Shown here one piece after another: positions 32,855 to 43,314 of a stretch of DNA of 43,504 nucleotides. Below the pieces are notes generated by a model. The model was given only the letters and a program-made list of their open reading frames with translations. It made no database searches and was not told where the DNA came from. The stretch lies in assembly GCA_000697475.1 (NCBI GenBank), contig JNEU01000873.1, positions 1-43,504 on the forward strand, read 5' to 3'. The position numbers and the translations under genes were made by a program. The DNA is from Lichtheimia corymbifera B2541 (taxonomy: Eukaryota > Mucoromycota > Mucoromycetes > Mucorales > Lichtheimiaceae). How positions within the stretch are numbered: position 1 is the stretch's first letter; every line of letters begins with the position of its first letter.

Positions 32855-34948
32855 TTATTTCGCAATGGCGTTCCACAGTTTTCCAGCTAATCCACCACCG
32901 GATGAACTCGATGCAAATGATAGCGGCGGTGCAGTATCCATAGGCGGCATAGCTTGTGGTGGTGGTTGACGTACCATGAGATTATTGTCATTGGGAAGGC
33001 ATCGAATTTCAAGCATGACGGGTCGTGACGAGAGTGCGCTCTTGTAATGAAAGCCAATACCATCCAGTGGACGTACCATCGTAAGACCTGGTAATTCAGG
33101 CTCACTGCCCAAGTTGACGAGTGGAGCACCATGAAACGGCTGATGATGGATGACGGCAGGAATATAGGGATCAAGTCTATCTTGGTTAGCTACATCAAAT
33201 GCAGCCCACACCACTGTATCCCCAGCAACGTCATGATGCATAGGTCGATAACACCAAATAAAACCTCGTGTACGCAATCGTTGTGCCTTGTTGTTTAATC
33301 GAGTGGATTCTTTACGAGATAATACGGATGATGACGATGACGATGTGGATGGCCCTGTCGTTGTTGTTGTAAGATGTTCATTCAAAGGATGACCTGCTGG
33401 ATAAAGGCCATTCTTGACAGCACGCGTTGCAGGTCGATAAGCAGCATCGGTTATAGACATGACAGCTGATGGATCCCAACGTGATCTATCCACAATAGCT
33501 GGTGGTGGTTTCTTTTTATCAAACCATCCAAATAATGATTTACTGCGTCGTAATTCACCACCATGCATGGCTCGATTTGCTGCTGCTGCTACCACGGCTC
33601 CTGCTGCTGCTTCAGCGGCTGCTGTTGTTGCCGTTGTTTCTTTTTTCTCTTCTTCAGCAGCGTTTTCTTTGGGTGTATCTTCTTTTTTGGTATCTGATGC
33701 AGGTTCTTCTTTGGGTTCTTCTTTTTTGGGTTCTTCTTCCTTTTTAGGTTCCTCTTTTTTCTTTTCTTTGGGTTCCTCTTTTTTGATTTCTTTGGGTTGA
33801 GATGATGATGATGATGATGCAGGTGGCGGATTGTTTGATGATGATGGTGGTGGTGGTGGTGGCGGTTGCCCAAGAGTAGGACCAATAGGTGGTGGAGGTG
33901 GAGGTGGAGGAGGTGGACCAAAAGCAGCAGGATGACGAAAAGGTGGGACAAAAGGTGCCCCATGCATCATGGGTGGAGGCATTGGTCCTAGAAGATCATT
34001 GAAAGGATTATTAAAGGGCATAGTCATTTGTGAATGCATCATGGGTCCAACGCCCATTTGCATCAATGCTGGTGGTAGTCTTGGAGGTGGCATGAGCGAA
34101 TGATGTGGGGGTATCATGGGTGCTGGTGGCATTGGTGGTACTGGTGGTACTGGTGCACTTGGCATAGGTTGTTGCATCATATTCATCTGTGCTGGAATGG
34201 GTGACACCCAAGGTGATGAACCAGTCATGGGTTGCTGTTGTTGTGTCATGGGAGGGCTACTCATCAGCAGATTATGGCTATTCGTTGGTTGTTCATACAA
34301 GGAATGTCGCCGACGTAGCAAGGGTGACTGTGAGGTATCCAAGAATACATTGTTATCATCGCCTTGCACATCTTGTGCCACAATAGGTGGTGCACGTGGC
34401 TCATGGATCGTGCGTCGTCTTTCGGGTATAGATTGTTGCGGTGGTTGGTGTTGTTGCTGTTGCTGCATAGCGGCATAAACTGGATCATCTAATGGCTCAT
34501 CGCTGATAATGATATCCGCCCACCTTTGTGGCACCTGATGATCATTTTCCATATGCCGCTGGGGCACTTGTTGCTCACGAATTCGTTGTGTGCCTGTGCT
34601 TTTGTGTCGTCGAACACCAGTTGTTGATTTCATCTCTCGTTGATTGCTGTCGTCAAAGTAATATGGGTAGTAATAGTCTGCTGATGTTGTTGTTGGAGGT
34701 ATATATTCTTCCCATTCGTTGTCAGCACCCTCCATCGCCATTGCTGCCCAAGGGTCCCAGTAATAAAAGTCATCATATTCCAAAGCATGATCATCTTCTC
34801 TGTAATATGAATGACGTCGTTTGCTATTACTTTTACGACGTCGAGGTGGTTTACGGCTTTTGTTGGGACGGCGTTCAATCAAATCATTATCGTAGAAATC
34901 GCGTTCAGTGGGCCTTTGCCGATGAAGTGAAGATGAACGATGCACCAT
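32855..34948 (-). CDS. Low-complexity proline/charged-rich protein with a conserved-looking C-terminal region
   Basis: Intronless frame of 697 aa. It begins with a basic, Arg/Ser-rich segment, then an Asp/Tyr-rich patch (YYYPYYFDD). The middle is Pro/Met/Gln-rich with poly-Pro runs (about 240-390). A Lys/Glu block (KKEEPKEKKKEEPKKEE, about 400-450) and an Ala-rich stretch follow. The C-terminal 200 aa are more ordinary in composition (RGFIWCYRPMHHDVAGDTVVWAAFD, PLVNLGSEPELPGLTMVRPLDGIGF) and look like a folded domain. I do not recognise the family. The long single exon, clean codon structure and sensible C-terminus support a real gene. A scaffold or RNA/membrane-associated role would be a guess. 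The start is the only ATG that includes the full N-terminal segment. Confidence 0.78.
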   Translation of the reverse strand: MVHRSSSLHRQRPTERDFYDNDLIERRPNKSRKPPRRRKSNSKRRHSYYREDDHALEYDDFYYWDPWAAMAMEGADNEWEEYIPPTTTSADYYYPYYFDDSNQREMKSTTGVRRHKSTGTQRIREQQVPQRHMENDHQVPQRWADIIISDEPLDDPVYAAMQQQQQHQPPQQSIPERRRTIHEPRAPPIVAQDVQGDDNNVFLDTSQSPLLRRRHSLYEQPTNSHNLLMSSPPMTQQQQPMTGSSPWVSPIPAQMNMMQQPMPSAPVPPVPPMPPAPMIPPHHSLMPPPRLPPALMQMGVGPMMHSQMTMPFNNPFNDLLGPMPPPMMHGAPFVPPFRHPAAFGPPPPPPPPPPIGPTLGQPPPPPPPSSSNNPPPASSSSSSQPKEIKKEEPKEKKKEEPKKEEEPKKEEPKEEPASDTKKEDTPKENAAEEEKKETTATTAAAEAAAGAVVAAAANRAMHGGELRRSKSLFGWFDKKKPPPAIVDRSRWDPSAVMSITDAAYRPATRAVKNGLYPAGHPLNEHLTTTTTGPSTSSSSSSVLSRKESTRLNNKAQRLRTRGFIWCYRPMHHDVAGDTVVWAAFDVANQDRLDPYIPAVIHHQPFHGAPLVNLGSEPELPGLTMVRPLDGIGFHYKSALSSRPVMLEIRCLPNDNNLMVRQPPPQAMPPMDTAPPLSFASSSSGGGLAGKLWNAIAK

Positions 34949-35939
34949 TTAAGAAAGAAAGTGTATGGTGGGGAGGTAAAAAGGAAAAAGAAAGAGTGGA
35001 TGCATGTTAAATTCTCGTTTAAATCTTCTTTATTGTTGTCATGGGGGATCCCGGATGAAATACAAAAGGTAACTTCCGTCGGCTACAGTAAAGGATGCGT
35101 TCCGAAAAGTGACGCAGTCATTGTTCCTTAGTCTTCTCATTGTGTGTATGATGGTCAGTTGATATTGCTTATGACGGATAAGAAAGAACAAAAGGTAAGC
35201 CACTTTCTCCTTTCGACAAGAATGAAAGCATGTTCTGAATGAAAAGGGGAGATGGAATGACCTGCAACAAAGGATACGTCTCAGGTTTCCAGTTACAGTA
35301 AAAAGAATTCCCATGGTCATCCATCCTTTTCCGGTCAAACAGTAAACAAATGTCTTGTCCTTTGGAATATGCAGACTTGCTTAAGCATGCAATTGTTGTC
35401 ACACATACACATGTGCAAGCGGACTAGTTTTTTTCTGCATTATGGGAAATTTGCGTATTGGTGATATAAATGGCGCACGCATTCACACTTGATCATCATA
35501 ATGTGCTGCACACACATCATAATGCATCATAGTTGTCATTACTCGGAAGACTTGTGGTGTGATGCTGGATCAAGTAAATGCAATAACAGGTACACACGCA
35601 CACACCACATCACGTTGTTACGCAACACAGATATCTAGTGTGCCGCAAATCCACGGGAATGATATAAAGTAACGGACAACTAGGATACACATAATAATAA
35701 TATGGCGTGTGCCATAAAATTCATACGATACTTTATGCTTTTCAAGTTTATTTTTCAGCGCTCTTCCTCTCTCACACTATTCTGACACATGAAAATCGGA
35801 GAGGTTACAAACCACCATGCGATTGGTGTGTTGTTGCCGGGCAACTCCGGATCAGCCCCTTCACGTTGCTTATATTAACGTCTCGTAATATTTTTTCTTG
35901 CCGATCCTTGTTTTCCTTTACTCTTTTTTCTATTTCTTG
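34949..35939. other. Divergent intergenic region
   Basis: About 1 kb between the 697-aa gene (leftward) and the 183-aa gene (rightward). No gene seen. There are TATA-like sequences (GATATAAA at 35463 and 35661), CA-rich patches near 35590-35610, and a short direct repeat CATCATAATG near 35491 and 35517. A T/C-rich leader (about 35885-35939) precedes the rightward start. Confidence 0.45.
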
Positions 35940-36491
35940 ATGGCAGCAGTTGCTTCTTCCTCCACAGCAAAGTTTCCACGTTCAACATCATCATGGCAAC
36001 GCAGTGACAAGATTCTTGACGTATTGTTACCACGCTACTACGAATACGATCTTGGCGAGTTTTATGACAAGCCTGCAGACCGAAAAAGCACATGTTTTCG
36101 AGATGACCCTGAATTATCCATGGGTGATGATGGCGATAGCATGTATGCAGAAACCTTACTGAATTCTGATTTTATGGCATGGCTCAACAATGAGGATGAT
36201 GACAAGAATCGATCTTCATCCTCCTCGTCATCTTCCTCCCATTCATGGTCTGCCCTTGAACGTTTACGCATGCTAGTTGCTCATACCGCTACCCCGTCAT
36301 TCATGCTACCACCCCCGCCTGAGATTTCACAAGTACCCACGCCATCTTTCCGCTCTTCCTCATCAGTATCCTCTTCCTCCACAACCACAACCACCATTCA
36401 CCCGCAAAAACAACAGCAGTACCATTCCACCGTATATCCCAATCCTACCACAAACGCTGATGTCAAGGGCAAAGGCAAAGCTACAAAGTAG
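35940..36491 (+). CDS. Hypothetical 183-aa Ser-rich protein
   Basis: A single exon of 183 codons. I chose the ATG at 35940 because the frame upstream opens only through TTG. The N-terminal half is mixed and acidic (SDKILDVLLPRYYEYDLGEFYDKPADRKSTCF and an acidic NNEDDDKN). A long Ser run, a Pro patch (LPPPPEISQ), Ser/Thr runs and a basic GKGKGK-type tail follow. No signal peptide, membrane segment or known domain is visible. Composition and codon use resemble neighbouring genes, so it may be a real lineage-specific, mostly disordered protein. No introns are evident. Confidence 0.55.
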   Translation: MAAVASSSTAKFPRSTSSWQRSDKILDVLLPRYYEYDLGEFYDKPADRKSTCFRDDPELSMGDDGDSMYAETLLNSDFMAWLNNEDDDKNRSSSSSSSSSHSWSALERLRMLVAHTATPSFMLPPPPEISQVPTPSFRSSSSVSSSSTTTTTIHPQKQQQYHSTVYPNPTTNADVKGKGKATK

Positions 36492-36605
36492 TAAAATCCT
36501 ATACACGCACGCCTAAGTTCCCGTCCCGCCAGCAACACCAGCTACCTTGTATACAATTCCCGAATCATTTTGCTTTTAATTATTGTTTGTTTTTCATGTA
36601 TAAAT

Positions 36606-37938
36606 CTATATAACATTCATCGCACTCACGAAGAAGAGGATAGCAACGGTCGCCATGGCAATGGATGATGTGTATGCATTGTGGACAATGAACGATCCAG
36701 CTGAATTGGATGATGAGGATGAGGATAGTGATGATGAAGATGATGGATTTGCTTTGCCATATTGTGGATCTCTGAAAGAGGAAGGAATGGCATTATCGTC
36801 ATCGCTGGATGGAAATTGGGCAGTTTGAGTGAGTGGATTCTTGGTTGCGCTGCTCGTGTTGGATGCTTGTTGTGCAAGATAATCGGCAATTCCTGTATGG
36901 CACTGTGAATAGACGCGCATGATTACCATAGAAACACGCTCACACATACCATTTACACTACAAGCTTTTTGTGTCTTTTGACATGATGCTGGTACCACGG
37001 TGTTGAAACCATTTGCAGGATCGACTTGGCTATGGTTGAAGAAGGCTGTGATGTTCATTATCTCCATACGAGCTGTTTCCTTGGGAGGACCCATGCTAAA
37101 GTTTGGATTGCCATCAGACCAGTGGTTGAACATGAAGCGACTTGGTAGTTTAGGAATGTTGGTCGTCAATCGCTGTGCTTCGACACCGTCAATGTAGAAA
37201 ATGGCAAGATTGGGTAGCCAATCGAAACGGTACTCGTGGAATTCCTATACGTTGGACACATGTTGAGTATTCTAGTCAAATAAAGAGAGGATCTTATATT
37301 ACCGCAGTTGGATCATATCCAAGGTGATGGTTGTCATGAGTCAAGTGAGAAGCATGGCCATCCTCCAATAAGCCGGGATGAATAGCGAAATAAGATTGTG
37401 GGGGAGCAACCGAGCTGAGAATTTCAATGTCAATTTCCTCTTGTGGGTTGTACAAATACATGGCTGATACTGTGCCATTGACAGGCGTCGTCTTGATATA
37501 GGCTCGGAATGACCCATATAAGAAGTCATTTCGCTGCGTACCGAATCCACCACAATGCATCTTGTCTCCATTGATACTGACAGCCACCACTAATCCACCT
37601 TGTTCCGATGGGTTCATGTACACATTATCTTTGGTGAATGTCCGATCATGCGTTCCTTCATATTTAGCTTCAATGTTGTACGTCGCCACAAATATGTCAT
37701 TCATCTTTTCCGTCGCTTGACCATGGGCAAAATCCATATGCCACATATCGGTCCATACACGTGATGCATCTTGCAACTTGCTATTCGCTACCGGTTCATC
37801 CACGTATCCACAATCGCATTGACCCGAAAGACTGGATGGCTGCTGTGCTTTGGTTGACGAAGAAGCTGCTGATGCCCGCTGAAGTATTATCACTTGCAGT
37901 AAGAGTACTGCCTTTACCACTTTATCCAATGTTCTCAT
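36606..37938 (-). CDS. GPI-anchored GH16 glycoside hydrolase (wall glucanase/transglycosylase-like)
   Basis: Predicted 405 aa from three exons: 37938-37303, 37244-36950, 36892-36606. The start at 37938 gives a good signal peptide (MRTLDKVVKAVLLLQVIILQ..ASA). The GH16 catalytic signature is E168-I-D170-I-E172 (nucleophile, Asp, acid/base), preceded by FLYGSFRAYIKTT and followed by EFHEYRFDWLPNLAIFYIDG and FMFNHWSDGNP. These are standard GH16 jelly-roll segments. The C-terminus is Ser-rich and ends in a hydrophobic tail (SIAMATVAILFFVSAMNVI) consistent with GPI attachment. It probably cleaves or transfers wall beta-glucan or chitin-glucan at the cell surface; the subfamily cannot be fixed by eye. 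The last intron uses the CATACAG acceptor, giving 57 nt; the alternative CACAG breaks the frame. Confidence 0.9.
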
Positions 37939-38614
37939 ATCTAAGTTGGAAAGGAAAAGATGGAAATTACCCGAATCCATGTCCCTCGTGTCATTTTTTA
38001 CTCGAGTAACTCACCATTTTTGTTTGCTACTAAAACCGTGTATCATCGCTTAGTATATTCGAAACCGTGGTGATGGGAACACCATTTCTTTGCGGCATAC
38101 TATCATCATCGTGTTCATCAAACGAATATTCTTCTGATAAAGTTACGCATTCTCAATTGTGTACGTAGCTTCTTGTTCAAATAAACGAGATGCCATCTAG
38201 TTTACATCATACATTCCCCAATCAATCAGCGCTCCATTTTATTTCCAAACAACAAACAATAGCCACCTGGAGATCTGTTTCGTAGTAAGGGGAATTTAAT
38301 CCAATCCTGCAACCCATGCATATTACTACCAAGTGCCACCTAATCAAACATCCAGCTCATCGGGTGACGAGGGCATACAGAGCTCAGACACACATCATTA
38401 TCACCGACAAGTGGAGGGTTAAGGCAACTTTACTTCTATGTCAACGTCGTCAATAAAAGAGACAGCCAATCAATCATGTGTAATACAAGTATTCAGGTGC
38501 ATTCAATGCATGAGCCTTGTGTGGGTGTGCCGTAAATTCAATTCAGTCCGACTTTTCTCTCTTTTACATAGAGACGCGTTCTCTCTCCCTCCTCCATTCT
38601 TTCACCATTGCTTC
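37939..38614. other. Divergent promoter region of GH16 and 957-aa protein genes
   Basis: No gene is seen in these 676 bases. The last part holds a T/C-rich leader (TTCTCTCTCCCTCC) before 38615 and a CATAG that could be the acceptor of a 5'-UTR intron near 38570. Confidence 0.45.
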
Positions 38615-41544
38615 ATGGATCTCGGTAGCCTTCTCAATCAGGGCTCACAGGGCCTTGACCTTGAAGAGCTACAAAGCATTCTCTCTCAATCAGAAAGCAG
38701 CACTAAACTCGATCGCATCACCAATCCGACATTTTCTTTCCCTGCCAGCATCGACAACACATATGAGTTCTTTGACGTATTCGTTCGTATTTTATTATCA
38801 ATCGAGTATACAGACGAAGCTTTTGGATCCCAATACACTATGACGATCGTGGTGGAAGCGTTGCGTGCATGCATAAACGGGTTGCTTCAACGGCATGGAT
38901 TTGGATGGCTCATTCAGCTACCTCGACGACTTTCAGATATGACATGGCGTATGCTGCAACAAAAGGAGGATCCTGCCATTCTGATCTACTTGTATGGATT
39001 GGTGCTGACCATTGCCACGCAAAGGGATACATTGACATTGGAGGATTGGGGAATATCACTGGTGGAATTCATCAAGGCCAAGCATAGCACTATCATGTGT
39101 CACATCTGGTTGTATCTGTGGTCAGTCGACGATACACAGCAAAAAAACACCAAGTCATTCTTTTTTCAGTCATTAAATGGCATCCTTGACAACAAAGACG
39201 ACAATGATGATGGATGGAACAAGTGTATCCGATCGATGGTGACCATTCTCAAGGAACAGCAAATGTCCTTGTTATATCAAATCGATGAAAAGTTGGGCAA
39301 TGTCTTGTGGCGACCCTCGTTTACTACTGATGAATGCGTTATTGCTTATGCCACCCTTCGACTCATGTCCAACCGTGCTCGTTCTGAATATCCTACAAGC
39401 TGCCAAGCCTTGAAAACAATACTTGATACGGAAAAAGCTTCAAGTAAGTTAATTGATTTATACGAATGACAGGGTAGTTGCCTAATATATATATTGTAGT
39501 ACAACAAGACAATCCATTATTGAATCCAATTGTGGAGGAATCGCTTCCAGGAGACGCCGTTGCCAAGATGAAGCTGCTACAAAGGGCTATATTGATATGG
39601 ATGAATGAATACAAAAAGCTGGGCGAGACACAATTCAACATGTATTTGCAGACGCTCCTCAAATCACAGTATCCTACCGACAACAAAAGAGTACTTGATG
39701 CGCTTGTGGCCTATTGGACAACCCGTGATCCTTTTGGAAACCAGCAGGATATCATTCTTGACACTTTTATGGAGATTTTGGGAAAGATCAAATACCACCA
39801 ACGTGCATCACCCTATTACGCCTTCATTGAGTATTTCAAAGGATGGAGTGGACGCGCTGACGAAATGAGCGACACCAATGGATACAACATCACAGCTGGC
39901 GCCGAGATCAATGTGTCACGCTATGTTGGATATGGCAACCCAGCACTTTTACGTGGATGTTGTGGAATGCTAGAGCAGTTATCGAGCAGCAAGGCAGCGC
40001 ATGGTTGGATCGTTTCGTGCATTGAAAACGTACATCCGGATATTGCAGTATGGTATGTTGGTTGGCTTGTTGAGCAGTGCAATCGTATCAAGCCTCAGAC
40101 CTCTCCCTATGGCAGACTCATGGAATGGGTGCTCGGAAGTGCACGGATGGTGGACTTGGCTATGGACGTTGTACCTGTCATTTTGAAAACGATCATTGAC
40201 GAGCGGTGGCCATGGTTCCTTCAGCAATCCAAATGCAGCAAAGTCATCATCAAATACTTTCAAGGATATCCACAGCTATCGACACAGCTTTTGATCACCC
40301 ATTTATTGGAAACCAGGTCCAAACACTTTATCGACAATCTCCTCAGAAAGCTCCAAAAAGTGATGCCGAGTACAGAGCTCAACAGCACAGATTCTCGGGC
40401 CTGGTTTGCCAATCATTTTATGGGCCCTGTTGTAACCATGGTGAGCGAATCAAAAGATAACTCGGTGGCATTGCAGTTGTTCCATCGTATGCTAAGCGAT
40501 GCTGATTCATATGAATTTTTCCTCGGCACATCACTGAATGGCAGTGACATCATTCCTCCCTCAGCTTTTGATATTTTGCACGTGACAACTCAGCACAATG
40601 TATTTTCGGTTCAACATCTCGGGATGGTGTCTTTATTACATGAGATGGTACAACTGCGCGACAAGGTCAAAACACAAAGGCTGGTGACTGAATGGGAACG
40701 TCAGTGGCTCAAGGACAATGGCACCCTGTTTTCGGTTTCCAAAAAGTGGGTATTCCAGCTCATTGGCTTGTACGACAAAGCTCCTGCCCAGATCAAGCAA
40801 ATGATTGAACAATTCATCAACATTGGAATCCAACATGACCAGCAAACGTCAACGAATCAACATGAATTTTCAAAAAGGATGATGGAATTGATGATGATTG
40901 GAGATGTACCTGAAATCGAGACACTGTTTGACTTATTTTCGCGATCACATGAACAATACAGCAAACTTGACGACGATCGAGACGATGAGATTGTGTTTAT
41001 TATGATCAGCATTCTACTTTCAATCGGTGAAGAATTACAATTTGCGCACAGCCATCCAGATTACTACCCAAAGACAACAACAACAACGACAACAGTGCTT
41101 GAACAGGAATCGGATCCAGGGAATGTGCAAAAATTGGGAAACAAGAAACGTAAAGTGACGACAACGAGGAAACAGCAAGCTTCCAAATGGCAATCAAAGA
41201 TGAAAGGACGTAAGCAACAACAACAACAGCAGCAGCAGCGGCGGCAGCAACAGCAAACACAGTATTCGGCACGACATTTGCTAACATTGCTGAGCCAACG
41301 AGCGATATCATTCCTTGAAACAGTGATGGAAGACGAACCCGGAGAGAGTCATTTGAAAGAAATATGGCGAACCAAATTGACAACACAACCGCTCTTTTAC
41401 GAATCACTACGATCCCTAAGCCAAGCAGTGGAGAGCGGAGGTGACCTTCGTGGTGATCTGCAGGCACTGGTTGATCGATGTCTGGGACGCCTTTCCGAGG
41501 AAAAAGTGAAACAAGCCCGAGCTATTTTGGATTTCAATAGTTAA
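38615..41544 (+). CDS. Unknown 957-aa helical protein, probably nuclear
   Basis: Two exons: 38615-39443 and 39500-41544. I chose the ATG at 38615 (MDLGSLLNQG) because it follows a pyrimidine-rich leader; the longer open frame upstream has unlikely content. The sequence is almost all amphipathic helix with regular hydrophobic spacing, as in HEAT/ARM-type alpha-solenoids. Conserved-looking segments include RAILIWMNEYKKLGE, YPTDNKRVLDALVAYW, RDPFG, RYVGYGNPAL and ENVHPDIAVWYVGWL. Near the C-terminus a KKRKV nuclear-localisation motif is followed by basic and Gln-rich runs, then a final helical segment. I do not recognise the family. A large transcription or genome-maintenance scaffold (for example a Mediator-tail-like or Integrator-like subunit) is one possibility, not a call. 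Confidence 0.8.
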
Positions 41545-41704
41545 GAATCATAGCACCTGTTTATATATAAATGTGTTTTTTATACCCCATGGAAATAATT
41601 GTCACATATGAGAGTGGTTACTAGTCATTCGCTACTATGTTCTCTATGATCAACCCACTCATTACATATTGTATCAGCAAAAGCATATATACACAAATTG
41701 ACCA
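41545..41704. other. 3' flank of the 957-aa gene
   Basis: A/T-rich sequence after the stop codon with TATATATAAATG just downstream. It is probably the 3' UTR and terminator; no other feature is seen before the repeats begin. Confidence 0.4.
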
Positions 41705-42032
41705 CTGATAGCTACTTTCTCCCGCTAGAGACCGTTCCCCCCCCCCAATTCACTGCTCGCATATGATGTTCCTGCTCCTGATAGATATTCCTATGATTCA
41801 ATTGTCTTGATCCGAGATGATTTGACTGAGCTATGCTCAAACAAAGAGTAAGTCAGCCTGCATACAGCATGAACTGCCCATCTCAACTAATGTACCCGTT
41901 GCTTGACCGTATCTCAGTCAAATCATCCCGGATCAAGAAACCTGAGTGATAGAAATGCTCAGCTGAAGCAGAAGCATCGACCATATACCATAGAATGGGA
42001 AACAGTGTCAACTAGGAGGAAGTAGCTATCAG
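41705..42032. repeat. 328-bp foldback (inverted-repeat) element
   Basis: The left arm (about 41705-41830) and right arm (about 41913-42032) are imperfect reverse complements around an 80-bp loop. The outermost 13 bases (CTGATAGCTACTT) pair exactly, and the innermost 25 (CTTGATCC.AGATGATTTG... against its complement) differ at one position. The middle of the arms is diverged but alignable. No coding frame lies inside. It resembles a decayed foldback or MITE-like element. Confidence 0.6.
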
Positions 42033-42126
42033 ATGCCAATTGATGACCTGTTCTGAGATGACTTAAAAGTACCATTCATCCACCCCTCAACTCTTGCCTT
42101 TCGGTTTATCACTCAATGAAGCCCCT

Positions 42127-42646
42127 CTGCATATTCGGCTCTATTGAGGTTCACCTACTTGACAATGAACAAAGGTCACCTTTCATATAGCATCATGGTT
42201 ACAGCCCGCATATGTAAAAACATAAAGGTGCCTGTATCTCTAAACTTCACAATGAAACGTGGGCTCTTTAATAGAACAAAGTTGCTCAGCTGGGTGAAGC
42301 GCACCTTGGGTGCAAGTTTCACGATCTAGCTCGCCAATCCTAGATTTCGCAATGTCACCACCAGCCAAACTAGATTGGTGGTCGACCTTTTGGATTTTTT
42401 TTTTTCGACGGGGCTGGTGGTGGCATTGCGAAATCTAGGATTGACGAGCTAGATCGTGAAACTTGCACCCAAGGTGCGCTTCACCCAGCCGAGCAACTTT
42501 GTTCTATTGAAGATCCCACGTTTCATTGTAGAATGTTCAGTTATGGGCATCTTTATGTTTTATATATGCTGTAACCATAATGCTATATGACAAGTGGTCT
42601 TTGTTCATTGTCAAGTAGGTAGACCCCGATAGAGCCGAAGATGCAG
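42127..42646. repeat. Palindromic repeat unit 1
   Basis: The left arm 42127-42366 is closely the reverse complement of 42412-42646, around a 45-bp spacer with a T run. Landmarks in the arms: ACCTACTTGACAATGAACAAAG, CATATGTAAAAACATAAAGG, GAAACGTGGGCTC, CTCGCCAATCC and the inner GTCACCACCAGCC, each found again in reverse. The DNA could form a hairpin of about 235 bp. No protein-coding signal is present: open frames on the two strands simply mirror each other. Confidence 0.85.
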
Positions 42647-42680
42647 ACGGACTTCTTTGTGCAACACAGCTCATTTGCAT

Positions 42681-43195
42681 GATACTTCCCAATGAACAAA
42701 CACCAATCTCCATATAGCATCATGGTTACAGCCCGCATATGTAAAAACATAAAGGTGCCTGTATATCTAAACTTTACAATGAAACGTGGGCTCTCTAATA
42801 GAACAATATTGCTCGTCGGGGTGTAGCGCACCTTGTGTGCAAGTTTCACGATCAAGCTCGCCAATCCCAAAATCCGCGATGTCACCACCAGCCAAAATAT
42901 TTTTGGTCGACCCACGATCTACTTTGGCTGACGGTGACATTGGGTGGATCTGAGATTGGCCACCACGATTGTGAAACTTCTACACAAGGTGCGCTTGACC
43001 CCGCCGCGCAACTTTGTTCGATTGAAGACCCCACGTTTCATTGTAAAGTTTGGAGATACAGGTACCTTTATGTTTTGCGTATGCTGTAAACGTGAAGCTA
43101 TATGGCAAGTGCTCTTTGTTCATCGTCAAGTAGGCAGACACCAATAGAGCCGAAGATGCGCAGGGGTGTGCTTGTGTAACACAGCTCATTTGCAT
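42681..43195. repeat. Palindromic repeat unit 2
   Basis: The left arm 42685-42896 and right arm 42923-43130 are imperfect inverted copies (spacer about 26 bp), and each aligns with the matching arm of unit 1. The following spacer (TAGAGCCGAAGATGC ... AACACAGCTCATTTGCATGATAC) is shared with the one after unit 1. The units are therefore arranged head to tail with a period of about 515-527 bp. Confidence 0.8.
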
Positions 43196-43291
43196 GATAC
43201 TTGACAATGAACAAACACCACCCTTCATATAGCATCACGCTTACAGCATATGTAAAACATAAAGTTACCTGTATCTCTAAACTTTACAACT
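43196..43291. repeat. Truncated palindromic repeat unit 3
   Basis: This is the start of a third left arm: TTGACAATGAACAAACACC, CATATAGCATCA, CATATGTAAAACATAAAG and CTAAACTTTACAA match units 1 and 2 in order. It stops abruptly where a C-run and the minisatellite begin, about halfway through an arm. Confidence 0.75.
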
Positions 43292-43314
43292 AGCCCCCCC
43301 CCCACCCGCTCGCT

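Noticed and set aside
33459..33800. Ser/Val/Leu-rich plus-strand frame opposite the 697-aa gene
   Set aside because: It is the reverse of the Lys/Glu and Ala repeats of the real gene and has no promoter or start support.
36896..36949. Unspliced or CACAG-spliced C-terminus for the GH16 gene
   Set aside because: The CACAG acceptor shifts the frame and destroys the GPI tail, while reading through leaves a good GTATGT donor unused. The CATACAG acceptor gives a 57-nt in-frame intron.
42144..43228. Small open frames on both strands in the palindromic array
   Set aside because: They mirror each other because the DNA is palindromic, contain no conserved domain and lack codon bias.
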